DNA of 64,000 nt from NCBI RefSeq assembly GCF_003797825.1, contig NZ_RKME01000009.1, positions 1 to 64,000 on the forward strand, read 5' to 3'. Each line of letters opens with the position of its first letter. The stretch's first letter is position 1. The notes below the pieces were generated by a model that made no database searches, was not told where the DNA came from, and saw only the letters and a list, made by a program, of their open reading frames with translations. Of this stretch, positions 27,373-35,640 are shown piece by piece. The translations under genes and the position numbers were made by a program. The stretch is from Gordonia sp. OPL2 (GTDB lineage Bacteria > Actinomycetota > Actinomycetes > Mycobacteriales > Mycobacteriaceae).

Positions 27373-27419
27373 CGTCAACGATAGGTTGACGCTCCACGTA
27401 CGTCAACCATCCGTTGACG
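27373..27419. promoter_or_regulatory. Twin CGTCAAC-N5-GTTGACG operators before the Clp-N/HTH gene
   Basis: CGTCAAC-gatag-GTTGACG (27373-27391) and CGTCAAC-catcc-GTTGACG (27401-27419) are perfect, with centres 28 bp apart. GGTTGACG/CGTCAACC (27384-27409) forms a third pairing between them. They lie directly before the start codon, so binding should repress. Confidence 0.65.
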
Positions 27420-27590
27420 GCGAATCGTGGTGAGCGGTTTTTGTCGGTGGCCTGTGATGCGATGACGGCGAGTGTCTCGACTCCGGTTGTTCGTTGACAG
27501 CGGTGAAGGCCGTGGGAACGATGGAGCCGAGGGTTGCCCGTCCATCCGCCGGTTCAGCACGAGCCGGTCCGCAGGAACCGGGAGGTACCG

Positions 27591-28967
27591 GTGAGCATCA
27601 CCAAGCCCAGCATCACCCCGTCCGAGACGGCAGGGTCGTCGTCAGCTCAGTCGTCGTCAGCAGGGTCGTCGTCAGCTCAGTCGTCGTCAGCAGAGTCATC
27701 GTCGGCGTCCGCCCCGCCGTCGCAGTCCGAGAGGTTTCTCGAGGTCCGCGGACTGACCGACGCCTTGACCTCGAGTCTGTCCGCGGAGGACCAGACGCCG
27801 CAGTCGATGACCGACGCCAGCCCGGTGAAATGGCATCGGGCGCATGTCACGTGGTTCTTCGAGGAGTTCATCCTCCGCAATGATCCGTCGTACGTGGTCT
27901 ACGACGAGACCTTCCGGTATCTCTTCAACAGCTACTACGAGGCGGTCGGTGCGCGTCATCCGCGCCCCGAGCGCGGGCTGGTGACCCGGCCGGGTGTTGC
28001 CGATGTCGGCCACTATCGCGAGTACGTCGACAACGCGATGGCCGACGTTCTCGAGCGCGGCGCCCTCGACGACGACGTGCTCGCGCTCGCCGAACTCGGA
28101 TGCAATCACGAGCAGCAGCACCAGGAACTGCTGCTGATGGACCTCAAGCACCTGTTCTCCACCCATGCGTTCGCGCCCGTCTACGTCGACCGCGCCGCCG
28201 ACGAGTCCGGTACGCCTGATCCGCTGACCTGGCGGTCGGTGTCGGGTGGGGTGACGGAAATCGGCGCCGGGAGCGGAGCGAGCGGGCCGGGTCAGCTCGG
28301 CGCCGGGAGCGGAGCGGGTTTCTCCTACGACAACGAGGGTCCGCGGCACCGGGTGTTCCTGGAGGACTTCGAGATCGCAGAGCGTGCGGTGACCAACGCC
28401 GAGTGGCTGGAGTTCATCGCCGACGACGGCTACCGGCGTCCCGAGTTCTGGCTTTCCGATGGGTGGGCACACATCCGCGAGACGGGATGGCAGTCACCCG
28501 GGTACTGGCAACAGGTCGACGGGGAGTGGGCCACGTTCACCCTGTCCGGACGCCGCCGGCTCGTCCTCGACGAGCCCGTCCTGCATGTCTCGTTCTATGA
28601 GGCCGATGCCTATGCGCGGTGGGCAGGTGCGCGTCTTCCCACCGAATTCGAGTGGGAGACGGCTGCTGTCACCGGGTCGTCGACGCGGGGGCAACTGCTC
28701 GACCCGGCCAGATGCCATCCGGGCCGAGCCGGGAGCACGATGATCGGCGACACGTGGGAGTGGACGGCCAGCGCCTACCTGCCCTATCCGGGATTCGTCC
28801 CCGCGAACGGTGCCGTCGGCGAGTACAACGGCAAGTTCATGTGCGATCAGCATGTGCTGCGCGGGGCGAGCGCGGTGACTCCGCGCGGCCATGAGCGCGC
28901 GACCTACCGCAACTTCTTCCCGGCCTCGGCGCGCTGGGCGTTCTCCGGATTGCGGTTGGCCCGGTGA
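27591..28967 (+). CDS. egtB: Ergothioneine sulfoxide synthase EgtB
   Basis: 458 residues from GTG 27591, behind GGAGG. An N-terminal tail (about 10-45) of Ser/Ala repeats is encoded by a 30-bp tandem repeat. The DinB-like domain gives the iron site: His in KWHRAHVTWFFEEF and HEQQHQE (H-x3-H-x-E). The FGE-sulfatase domain follows (PVLHVSFYEADAYARWAGAR, GDTWEWTASAY, GRGASAV/RNFFPASARWAFSGLRLAR end). It joins trimethylhistidine to a cysteine substrate using O2. A second in-frame insert, GAGSGASGPGQL-GAGSGAG, lies between the domains at 28261-28316. Coupled to egtD by a GTGA overlap. Confidence 0.9.
   Translation: MSITKPSITPSETAGSSSAQSSSAGSSSAQSSSAESSSASAPPSQSERFLEVRGLTDALTSSLSAEDQTPQSMTDASPVKWHRAHVTWFFEEFILRNDPSYVVYDETFRYLFNSYYEAVGARHPRPERGLVTRPGVADVGHYREYVDNAMADVLERGALDDDVLALAELGCNHEQQHQELLLMDLKHLFSTHAFAPVYVDRAADESGTPDPLTWRSVSGGVTEIGAGSGASGPGQLGAGSGAGFSYDNEGPRHRVFLEDFEIAERAVTNAEWLEFIADDGYRRPEFWLSDGWAHIRETGWQSPGYWQQVDGEWATFTLSGRRRLVLDEPVLHVSFYEADAYARWAGARLPTEFEWETAAVTGSSTRGQLLDPARCHPGRAGSTMIGDTWEWTASAYLPYPGFVPANGAVGEYNGKFMCDQHVLRGASAVTPRGHERATYRNFFPASARWAFSGLRLAR
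28261..28316. repeat. Two-copy 36-bp-period repeat inside egtB
   Basis: TCGGCGCCGGGAGCGGAGCG at 28261-28280 recurs exactly at 28297-28316, encoding a GAGSGA-type repeat of 12-residue period. Its core GCGAGCGGGCCG also occurs in the htdX repeat. Confidence 0.75.
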
Positions 28968-29920
28968 TCACCGGTATCGAGGACCCGCTGGCCGCCGACG
29001 CCGTCGCCGGATTGTGGGCCGACCCGCCGACCCTGCCCACCAAGTGGCTCTACGACGAGCGCGGCAGCAAGCTGTTCGACGAGATCACCCGGCTGCCCGA
29101 GTACTACCCGACGCGGCGGGAGACCGAGATCCTCGCGGCACGCAGTGCGGAGATCGCGGCCGTGACCGAGGCGTCGACGATGGTCGAACTCGGGTCGGGC
29201 ACGTCGACCAAGACCCGCCTGCTGCTCTCCGCTTTCGCCGAGCGTGCCGATCACGAGGGCCGGACGTTTCGCTACGTCCCGCTCGATGTGAGCACGGAGA
29301 TCCTCGAGTCGTCGGCGGCCACACTACGAGTCGACTACCCGGACATCGACATCGTCCCGGTGGCCGGCGACTTCACGAGCCCCGACCTCACGGTGCCCCC
29401 GTCCTCGGGGCCGCGTGTCGCGGTGTTCCTCGGCGGCACCATCGGCAACTTCGACGACGAGGCGCGAGCGACGTTCCTGCGCACGATCGCCGGAGCCCTC
29501 GACCCGGGCGACTACTTCCTGCTCGGCGCCGATCTGATCAAGGACACCGGTCGGCTGGTCGCCGCCTACAACGACAAGGCCGGGGTGACCGCCGATTTCA
29601 ACCGGAACATGATCGAGGTGTTGCGGACCGGGCTGGACACGCGCGGACTGTACGCCGACGACTTCGATCACGTCGCCCGGTGGAACCCGAAGCGCCACCG
29701 CATCGAGATGTGGTTGCGCGCGCGACGCGACATCGTCGTCGACATCCCGCTCCTCGACCGTCGATGGGAACTGTCGGCCGGAACCGAGGTGCTCACCGAG
29801 ATCAGCACCAAGTTCGACCGTGCGGCGCTGGCCGACGAGCTCGCCACCGCGGGGCTCGGCGTGACTCACACCTGGACCGACGATGCCGGCGACTTCCTGC
29901 TGACTCTCGCCCGGCGGTGA
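28964..29920 (+). CDS. egtD: L-histidine N-alpha-methyltransferase EgtD
   Basis: 318 residues from GTG 28964, overlapping egtB. SAM-dependent EgtD fold: WLYDERGSKLFDEITRLPEYYPTRRE, MVELGSGTSTKTRLLLSA (SAM loop), RVAVFLGGTIGNFDDEARATF, and FNRNMIEVL. It makes hercynine (trimethylhistidine), the EgtB substrate. egtA, egtC and egtE do not flank the pair here, although they do in the mycobacterial cluster. Confidence 0.93.
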   Translation: MITGIEDPLAADAVAGLWADPPTLPTKWLYDERGSKLFDEITRLPEYYPTRRETEILAARSAEIAAVTEASTMVELGSGTSTKTRLLLSAFAERADHEGRTFRYVPLDVSTEILESSAATLRVDYPDIDIVPVAGDFTSPDLTVPPSSGPRVAVFLGGTIGNFDDEARATFLRTIAGALDPGDYFLLGADLIKDTGRLVAAYNDKAGVTADFNRNMIEVLRTGLDTRGLYADDFDHVARWNPKRHRIEMWLRARRDIVVDIPLLDRRWELSAGTEVLTEISTKFDRAALADELATAGLGVTHTWTDDAGDFLLTLARR

Positions 29921-29929
29921 CCACGCTGG

Positions 29930-30958
29930 TCAATCGGCGAGCAGTTCGCGCACGCGCGGGATCACCTGGGTGCCATAGAGTTCGATGCTGCGCATGAGTT
30001 TCTCGTGCGGCAGGGTGCCGTGCGAGTACTTCATGTCGAAGCGGCTCAGGCCCAACGTTTTCGACGTCGCGGCGATCTTGGTGGCGACCGTCTCCGGCGA
30101 ACCGACGTACAGCGAACCCGACGGCCCCGTCGACCGATCGAACTCGATGCGCGTCGGCGGGGGCCATCCACGCTCCCGGCCGATCCGTTCGACGTAGACG
30201 CGGTAGTGCGGCCACAACTCCTCGCGCGCCTGCTCATCGGTGTCGGCCACGTGGCCGGGGGAGTGCACGCCCACCGGCAGGTCCGTCGGCTGGTCGAGTT
30301 CGGTCAGGGCCCGGCGATACAGATCGACGTACGGGGCGAATCGGAGAGGATCGCCGCCGATGATCGCCAGCATCAACGGAAGGCCGTAGGACGCCGATCG
30401 GATCACCGACTCGGGGCTGCCGCCGACCGCGATCCAGGTCGGCAGGGGCGGGTCGGCGAGTTGGGGGAACACGGACTGCTCGGTCAGCGGGCCGCGAGTG
30501 GAACCCGACCAGGTCACCGGCAGCCCGGAACGCAACGCCGCGAACAACGACAACTTGTCGGTGAACAGTTCCTCGTACTCGGACAGGTCGAAGCCGAAGA
30601 GCGGGAACGACTCCGTGAACGAGCCGCGGCCCAGGATCACCTCGGCCCGACCGTCCGACAACGCGTCGAGGGTGGCGAACCGTTCGAACACGCGGATCGG
30701 GTCGTCGGAGCTCAGCACGGTCACCGCCGAACCCAAGCGCATCCGCCGCGTCCTCGCGGCGACCGCGGCGAGCACCACCTCGGGCGCGGAGATCGCGTAG
30801 TCGTCGCGGTGATGTTCTCCGACACCGAGGAAGTCGACGCCGACCTCATCGGCCAGCACGGCCTGCTCGAGGACGTTACGGATGGTCTGTGCCGCTGTCA
30901 GCGGGGCACCGGTGTCGTCGACGGTGACGTCGCCGAAGGTGTCAAGGCCCAACTCCAT
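29930..30958 (-). CDS. LLM class flavin-dependent oxidoreductase
   Basis: 342 residues from ATG 30958. Luciferase-like monooxygenase barrel: MELGLDTFGDVTVDD start, VGVGEHHRDDYAISAPEVVLAAVAA, RMRLGSAVTVLSSDDPIRVFERFA and RAEVILGRGSF. The opening and the LSSDDPIRVFE motif match the FMN-type CE1758 subfamily more than the F420 enzymes. Substrate unknown. Convergent with egtD with only nine bases between them. Confidence 0.85.
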   Translation of the reverse strand: MELGLDTFGDVTVDDTGAPLTAAQTIRNVLEQAVLADEVGVDFLGVGEHHRDDYAISAPEVVLAAVAARTRRMRLGSAVTVLSSDDPIRVFERFATLDALSDGRAEVILGRGSFTESFPLFGFDLSEYEELFTDKLSLFAALRSGLPVTWSGSTRGPLTEQSVFPQLADPPLPTWIAVGGSPESVIRSASYGLPLMLAIIGGDPLRFAPYVDLYRRALTELDQPTDLPVGVHSPGHVADTDEQAREELWPHYRVYVERIGRERGWPPPTRIEFDRSTGPSGSLYVGSPETVATKIAATSKTLGLSRFDMKYSHGTLPHEKLMRSIELYGTQVIPRVRELLAD

Positions 30959-31061
30959 GAGAGCAAATCGTAGTCACTCCCTGCCGAAGTGAATGTGCTG
31001 TCATAAGCTGAACGCGCGCTGGCGACCGTCGGCCACTCTGACATGCAAGGAGCACTTTCCC

Positions 31062-31442
31062 ATGTGGGATTCGTTCTGGGACTTCCTCTGGTACACGATC
31101 GTCATCTTCGCGTTCGTCGCGTACCTGATCGTCCTGTGGTTCATCATCACCGACCTGTTCCGCGATCACAAGGCGTCCGGCTGGGCCAAGGCCGCGTGGG
31201 TCATCTTCCTGGTGATCTTCCCGTACATCACGTCGATCGTGTATCTGCTCGCCAAAGGACGCGGCATGGCGGAGCGCCAGCAGGCTGCGGCCAAGGAGGC
31301 CAAGGCCGCTACCGACAGCTACATCCAGTCGGTCGCCACGAAGAGTCCGGCCGAACAGATCGCCGACGCCAAGTCACTCCTGGATTCCGGCACCATCACC
31401 CAGGACGAGTACGACGCCTTGAAGGCCAAAGCTCTGGCGTAA
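31062..31442 (+). CDS. Small membrane protein with PLDc_N-like and SHOCT domains
   Basis: 126 residues from ATG 31062, with AAGGAG about 10 bases upstream. Two membrane helices (LWYTIVIFAFVAYLIVLWFII and AAWVIFLVIFPYITSIVYLL) form the PLDc_N-like part. A basic helix and a C-terminal SHOCT domain (IADAKSLLDSGTITQDEYDALKAKAL) follow. SHOCT domains mediate oligomerisation; function unknown. A large inverted repeat follows the gene. Confidence 0.85.
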   Translation: MWDSFWDFLWYTIVIFAFVAYLIVLWFIITDLFRDHKASGWAKAAWVIFLVIFPYITSIVYLLAKGRGMAERQQAAAKEAKAATDSYIQSVATKSPAEQIADAKSLLDSGTITQDEYDALKAKALA

Positions 31443-31476
31443 GGCAGTTCTCCCGCCGAGGGCAACCGCTTTCGTG

Positions 31477-31581
31477 CCGAGGGCAACACGTTTGTCGCCG
31501 ACAGCACCCACCGTTGTGAAGGTGGGTGCTGTTCGCATGTCGGGGTGGGTGCTGTCGGCGACAACCGTGTTGCCCTCGGCC
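31477..31581. repeat. Large inverted repeat with 37-bp arms and an internal third copy
   Basis: The arm at 31477-31513 is complementary to 31545-31581 at 36 of 37 positions. The loop contains a second copy of GGTGGGTGCTGT (31522-31533), which can pair with 31502-31513 instead. A partial direct copy (GCCGAGGGCAAC...) starts at 31456. It sits between convergent genes and probably serves as a bidirectional terminator. Confidence 0.8.
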
Positions 31582-31613
31582 GCCGTGGTGCGGGTATGGC
31601 GCGGGTAACGCAG

Positions 31614-32132
31614 CTATGTTGCGAAGGGATCGGCGGTGTGGCCGACGAGATCGGCAACCGAACCGATGACGCGGGTGGGTCGGTAGGGGTACAGCTCCAC
31701 CGAGGTGGGGGTGGAGATCCCCGACAGCACGAGAATCGTCTGCAGGCCGGCCTCCATACCGGAGATGACGTCGGTGTCCATGCGGTCACCGATCATGAGC
31801 GTGCTCTCCGAATGCGCCCCGATCTGCCGGATCGCCGACCGCATCATCAACGGGTTCGGCTTGCCGACGTAGTACGGTTCGCGGCCCGTGGCGCGGGTGA
31901 TGAGAGCGGCCACCGCGCCGGTCGCCGGCAACGATCCGCTCGCCGACGGCCCTGTCGCGTCCGGATTGGTCGCGATGAACCGGGCACCCCGCTCGACCAG
32001 GCGGATGGCCGTCGTGATGGCCTCGAACGAATAGGTGCGTGTCTCGCCGAGCACCACATAGTCCAGCTCTGAATCGGTGATCACGTAACCGATGTCGTGC
32101 AAGGCCGTGGTCAGCCCGGATTCGCCGACCAC
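31614..32132 (-). pseudogene. NagD-like HAD phosphatase, 3' part (split by island)
   Basis: C-terminal 170 codons of a HAD-IIA phosphatase, read from 32126 downwards (GESGLTTALHDIGYVITDSE). It holds the cap domain, HAD motif III Lys (YVGKPNPLMMRSAI) and motif IV (MIGDRMDTDVISGMEAGLQT). Motif I (DMDG) and motif II are missing. They are found in frame at 57483-57752, and joining the two pieces at the shared GTGGTC gives a normal 260-residue protein. An upstream in-frame ATG allows a 196-residue product, but without the nucleophile Asp it should be inactive. Confidence 0.85.
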
Positions 32133-32153
32133 GGATGCTTGGTGTGAGCATAT

Positions 32154-32168
32154 CTGAACACAGTTCAG
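32154..32168. promoter_or_regulatory. TetR-type operator CTGAAC-ACA-GTTCAG
   Basis: A perfect 6-bp-arm palindrome at the left island edge. It shares TGAAC-N3-GTTCA with the operators at 32222 and 35704. Confidence 0.5.
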
Positions 32169-32221
32169 TCTGACTGCCTTCTGTGCTTGCGCCCGCCTTG
32201 ACACGCGCCTGCTCGCCGAGC

Positions 32222-32242
32222 AATATGAACATAGTTCATATT
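32222..32242. promoter_or_regulatory. TetR-type operator AATATGAAC-ATA-GTTCATATT
   Basis: Perfect 9-bp arms around ATA. It is identical in both arms to the site at 35704-35724, and lies before the remnant operon that ends in the MBL and tetR genes. Confidence 0.7.
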
Positions 32243-32310
32243 TCGGCCGAACGGAGTCACCATGGCGCGTCCCTCATTGCGCGGGCGCGCCTTCGACGTG
32301 GTTCCGCAGC

Positions 32311-32580
32311 GTGGCACCGGAACTGCGGACCAGGAACATTCGCGTCACGTCGATGCACATGCCGCTCATCCGCACCCGGATGAGCGCGCCCACGCCCAGC
32401 ATGCGCAGGCTTCCCGGCCTGGACCCCGAGCACGCCGCCCAGATCGTCGCCGCCGTGGTCGACGGGCCGCGCTCGCTGGCACCACGGTTTTCGTGGCCGC
32501 TCGACGTGGCCTCCACCGTCGCCCGAGGCGCCTTCTCCGCCGCCTACACGCTGGCCTTCCGGTTCGGCGAGGACTCGCCG
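32311..32580 (+). pseudogene. C-terminal stub of a short-chain dehydrogenase
   Basis: The frame from 32311 encodes PELRTRNIRVTSMHMPLIRT RMSAPT, the typical SDR C-terminal block after the catalytic Tyr, then PGLDPEHAAQIVAAVVDGP. The cofactor-binding and catalytic parts are missing between the operator and this point. Reading ends where the next stub begins in another frame. Probably the remains of a deletion that fused two genes of the operon. Confidence 0.6.
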
Positions 32581-32589
32581 TCGCACTCA

Positions 32590-32888
32590 CCACCTTTCGC
32601 ATGGTCGGCGCCGACGCCTGTCCGGTGGTCGGCTCCTTCGGTTCCCATGACCCGTTCCTCCCGTTCGGCGAGCGGCGCCTGCGACGCGTCCTCGACCGGG
32701 CCGGCGTCCCGTCGGACCTGAACACCTATCCGGGCGTGGGGCACAGCTTCGCCAACCGGCTCGAGTTCGCCCCCGACGGGGTCCTGCGCGTGATAGGCCT
32801 CGGCTATGACGAGGCGGCGTCGGCCGACGCCTGGGCGCGCGTCTTCGCCTTCTTCGCGGCACGCTTCGCGGACGGGAGTGCCGCATGA
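32590..32888 (+). pseudogene. C-terminal stub of a dienelactone-hydrolase-like protein
   Basis: Another frame gives VVGSFGSHDPFLPFGERRLRR, VLDRAGVPSDLNTYPGVGHSF and GLGYDEAASADAWARVFAFF, the Asp- and His-bearing end of a dienelactone hydrolase family alpha/beta hydrolase. The nucleophile domain is missing. Its stop overlaps the start of the MBL gene (ATGA), so the ancestral operon order was SDR-DLH-MBL-tetR. Confidence 0.6.
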
Positions 32889-33685
32889 TCTCCCGCGTGC
32901 ACCACCTCAACTGCGGCACACTCCGCCCCCTCGGCGCGCCGTCCATGGTGTGCCACGTGCTGCTCCTGGAGACTGACGCCGGGCTCGTGCTCGTCGACAC
33001 CGGACTCGGGCTGGCCGACATAACGGCACCCGCGGCCCGCCTCACCGGAGGCCTGGCCCGGGTAATTCGGCCCGACTTCGCGCCCGTCGAGACCGCCGCC
33101 GCGCAGGTCGAGGCGCTCGGCTTCGACCGGTCCGACGTGACACACATCGTTGCCACCCACCTTGACTCCGACCACACGGGCGGCATCGACGACTTTCCCG
33201 GCGCGACCGTCCACACGACGGCGACGGAGCTGCAGTCGGCGCGGGGAACACGAGGCATCCCCGCAGCCGTCCGGTACCGGCCCTGGCGCCGTTCGAACGA
33301 GCCCGCCGTGACGGCCTACGACATGTTCCGCGCGGACTGGTTCGGGTTCGCCGCGGCGTACCTGAAGCCGCTCGGCGACGACGCCCTCCTGGTCCCGCTC
33401 CCCGGTCACACCCCCGGCCATGCGGGGGTCGCGGTGCGGTCCGGCGACGGCTGGCTGTTGCACTGCGGCGACGCCTTCTATCACCGCGCCGCGGTGTTCG
33501 GCGGCCCCGTGCCCGCGTCTCTGCGCGCCGGGCAGTTCATCTCCGCGACCGGGAGGCGGGAGGCGCGGGCCACCCGGGACCGCCTCGCCGAGACGTTCGC
33601 CGACGGTGCCGGATCGGTGCGGCTGGTCTGCGCGCACGATCCGGTGATGTTCGCCGAGGCGGCGCTAGGCAATATCGAACGGTGA
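32885..33685 (+). CDS. MBL-fold metallo-hydrolase
   Basis: 266 residues from ATG 32885. Metallo-beta-lactamase fold with THLDSDHTGG (H-x-D-x-D-H variant with Leu), a second His in LPGHTPGHAGV, and the metal Asp in LHCGDAFYH. The final His is in VCAHDPVMF. It lies between the hydrolase stub and tetR, overlapping both, in one operon. It likely hydrolyses an ester or lactone; lactonase activity is possible. Confidence 0.8.
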   Translation: MISRVHHLNCGTLRPLGAPSMVCHVLLLETDAGLVLVDTGLGLADITAPAARLTGGLARVIRPDFAPVETAAAQVEALGFDRSDVTHIVATHLDSDHTGGIDDFPGATVHTTATELQSARGTRGIPAAVRYRPWRRSNEPAVTAYDMFRADWFGFAAAYLKPLGDDALLVPLPGHTPGHAGVAVRSGDGWLLHCGDAFYHRAAVFGGPVPASLRAGQFISATGRREARATRDRLAETFADGAGSVRLVCAHDPVMFAEAALGNIER

Positions 33686-34296
33686 GCAGGACTACAGCGA
33701 CGAATGCCACCCGGTGGGGGGATCGCGACCAGCGGCGGATCGACATCCTCCTCGCCGGCGAGGAACTGCTCCGCGACGGTGGCTACGCCGCACTGCGAAT
33801 GCGCGACGTCGCGGACGGTGCCGGGATATCTCTCGGCACCGTCTATACGTACTTCGCGACCAAGGAGGACCTGTTCATCGGCATCTTTGCCGAGAACGTG
33901 GTGCGGCTGACCGGGAAACTGCGGAGACAGATCGAGACCGCGTCCGACTTCGCGGAAGTGTTCATCGCCACCGCCACTCAGTACCGCGAGCAGTACCAGG
34001 TGTTCGGTCGCCAGTTCGACGCGCTGGGACTCGTTCAGGAGAGCGGCGGTTTACAACCGGCTGTCGAACAACGCCTCCGAGCCGCTACCGCGGATCTTGT
34101 CGCGACCCTGGGCCGGGGGCTCATCGACCAGGGGTATGAGGGCGATGTCGGCCTCGCGATGACACTGCTGTGGTCGACGGTGACCGGCCTCGCGAATCAC
34201 TACACGACCGCACGCCAGGAGTTTCTGACGGTTCCGTGGGAGGACGCAGTAGCCTTCGCCGCAGAGAGCCTTGGACGAAGCCTCGACGTGAACTGA
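33682..34296 (+). CDS. TetR family regulator of the lipase/MBL island group
   Basis: 204 residues from GTG 33682, overlapping the MBL stop (GTGA). HTH at about 15-65: RRIDILLAGEELLRDGGYAA, ISLGTVYTYFATKEDLF. C-terminal ligand domain of the TetR_C type. Three TGAAC-N3-GTTCA palindromes lie in front of its operon (32154, 32222) and in front of the convergently placed lipase gene (35704), so it is the natural candidate to bind them. The ligand may be a fatty acid or ester product. Confidence 0.85.
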   Translation: MSRTTATNATRWGDRDQRRIDILLAGEELLRDGGYAALRMRDVADGAGISLGTVYTYFATKEDLFIGIFAENVVRLTGKLRRQIETASDFAEVFIATATQYREQYQVFGRQFDALGLVQESGGLQPAVEQRLRAATADLVATLGRGLIDQGYEGDVGLAMTLLWSTVTGLANHYTTARQEFLTVPWEDAVAFAAESLGRSLDVN

Positions 34297-34323
34297 GTCG
34301 CGCCAGGTGGAGCTCGGACGCGG

Positions 34324-35640
34324 TCACTTGCCAGTGCCGACGAGCGGCGCCAGCGAATTCCCGGGTGCGATGTTCCCACAGGTCGACAACGGCTTCCGGC
34401 CGGCGAACCTGTCCTCGATGAACTTGATTGCCTCGGCCTCCGCGGGCAACGCCGCGATCGAGTGCGAAAGTACCGGGTACTCGATGTACTGAACGGAACG
34501 GTTTCCGCTCGCGCAGTACTGGCGGAGCAACGAGCGGACGTCGCCGGCGATCATGACGCCGTCGCCTGAGTCAATCGAGGGCTTGTTCCCCGCCGTCCCC
34601 TCCAGCCACCCGTTGAGCGCCTGCGCGACCTGGAGGGGAATCGTCGGAGTGGGCTGCGAGCCGAGATTGATCCGATTGGCCACGTCGACGAAGGGCTGCA
34701 CCGATCGCGGGTCGGCGTACTTGGGCAGCACGAGATCACTCCACCGCAGGCCCGGGTACCTAAACAGCACGTCTGCGATCGAAGCCCGCTGGATCGAGCC
34801 CACAAGCTGCCGCCCGCGTTCGCTGAGGTACGGACGAAAGTCGATATCGTACGAGCGGCCCAGACCGGCGATCGCCATCACGGCGACACCCGACCATCCC
34901 AGACTTCCGTCGACGTAGGTCAAATTGCTGGCAGGAGCGACCAGGAGTCCTCCGGATGTCGCACCCACCAACCGCCGGTTGACATCCGGAGCGTACCGCG
35001 GCGCCAACGCCGCAGCCCAGTTCGTTGCGATCGCACCGCCCGAATATCCGTACAGCGCAACGCGCGTCGTGTCGGAAAGCCCGGTGCTGGAGACACGTCC
35101 AGCGGCACGGATCGCGTCGATCGTGTTGTAAGCGTATTCGGGCCCCGCGGCGAAATTCGCACGCTGCCCCTCGGTATCGGTGACGATCACCGGATAGCCG
35201 CGAGCGAGCAGCGGAATGAGGAATACGGACTCCATGTTGTTGATCAGGCCGCCGAACGAGACGCTCCCCGCTACCGATCGTGACGGACTGTGCTCCGGGT
35301 CCAGCGAATCGTAGAACGACTGGTAGGACACCGCCGCTCCGGCGCGGGCGGGCCCCGTCGGCTTGAGCACACTCGTGACGTTGCTCGTGGGGCGGCCCTT
35401 CACGTCGGTCGTGCGATAGACGATTTGTACCGCGGTGACGGCCGTGGGTACACCCGTGATCCGGTACGACACCGTCCGAGTTCTCAACACATCACCCGGT
35501 TGCGCGTTCGCCACCGCAGCGACCCCGTGCCCGCTGGCGTAGAACGGATCACTCGCTGACGTCACGCCGGCACCGACCGAAGTCATCACCATTGCCGCCG
35601 CGATTAACGCAGCCGCGAAGCACCGAGCAGGCAGTGACAT
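34324..35640 (-). CDS. Secreted lipase (LIP family, PF03583-like)
   Basis: 438 residues from ATG 35640, with GGGAGGATC upstream. A signal peptide (RCFAAALIAAAMVMTSVGAG) is followed by an alpha/beta-hydrolase of the secretory lipase family: nucleophile Ser in ALYGYSGGAIATNWAA (G-x-S-x-G), GDGVMIAGDVRSLLRQYC near the acid, and His in PVLSHSIAALPAEAEAIKFI. It hydrolyses acylglycerols outside the cell. The promoter carries a perfect 21-bp operator shared with the tetR operon. Confidence 0.85.
   Translation of the reverse strand: MSLPARCFAAALIAAAMVMTSVGAGVTSASDPFYASGHGVAAVANAQPGDVLRTRTVSYRITGVPTAVTAVQIVYRTTDVKGRPTSNVTSVLKPTGPARAGAAVSYQSFYDSLDPEHSPSRSVAGSVSFGGLINNMESVFLIPLLARGYPVIVTDTEGQRANFAAGPEYAYNTIDAIRAAGRVSSTGLSDTTRVALYGYSGGAIATNWAAALAPRYAPDVNRRLVGATSGGLLVAPASNLTYVDGSLGWSGVAVMAIAGLGRSYDIDFRPYLSERGRQLVGSIQRASIADVLFRYPGLRWSDLVLPKYADPRSVQPFVDVANRINLGSQPTPTIPLQVAQALNGWLEGTAGNKPSIDSGDGVMIAGDVRSLLRQYCASGNRSVQYIEYPVLSHSIAALPAEAEAIKFIEDRFAGRKPLSTCGNIAPGNSLAPLVGTGK

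Noticed and set aside
32262-32888. A single intact alpha/beta hydrolase gene
   Set aside because: Only the last third matches a hydrolase; the first part is out of frame with an SDR C-terminus in another frame. Two stubs explain it better.
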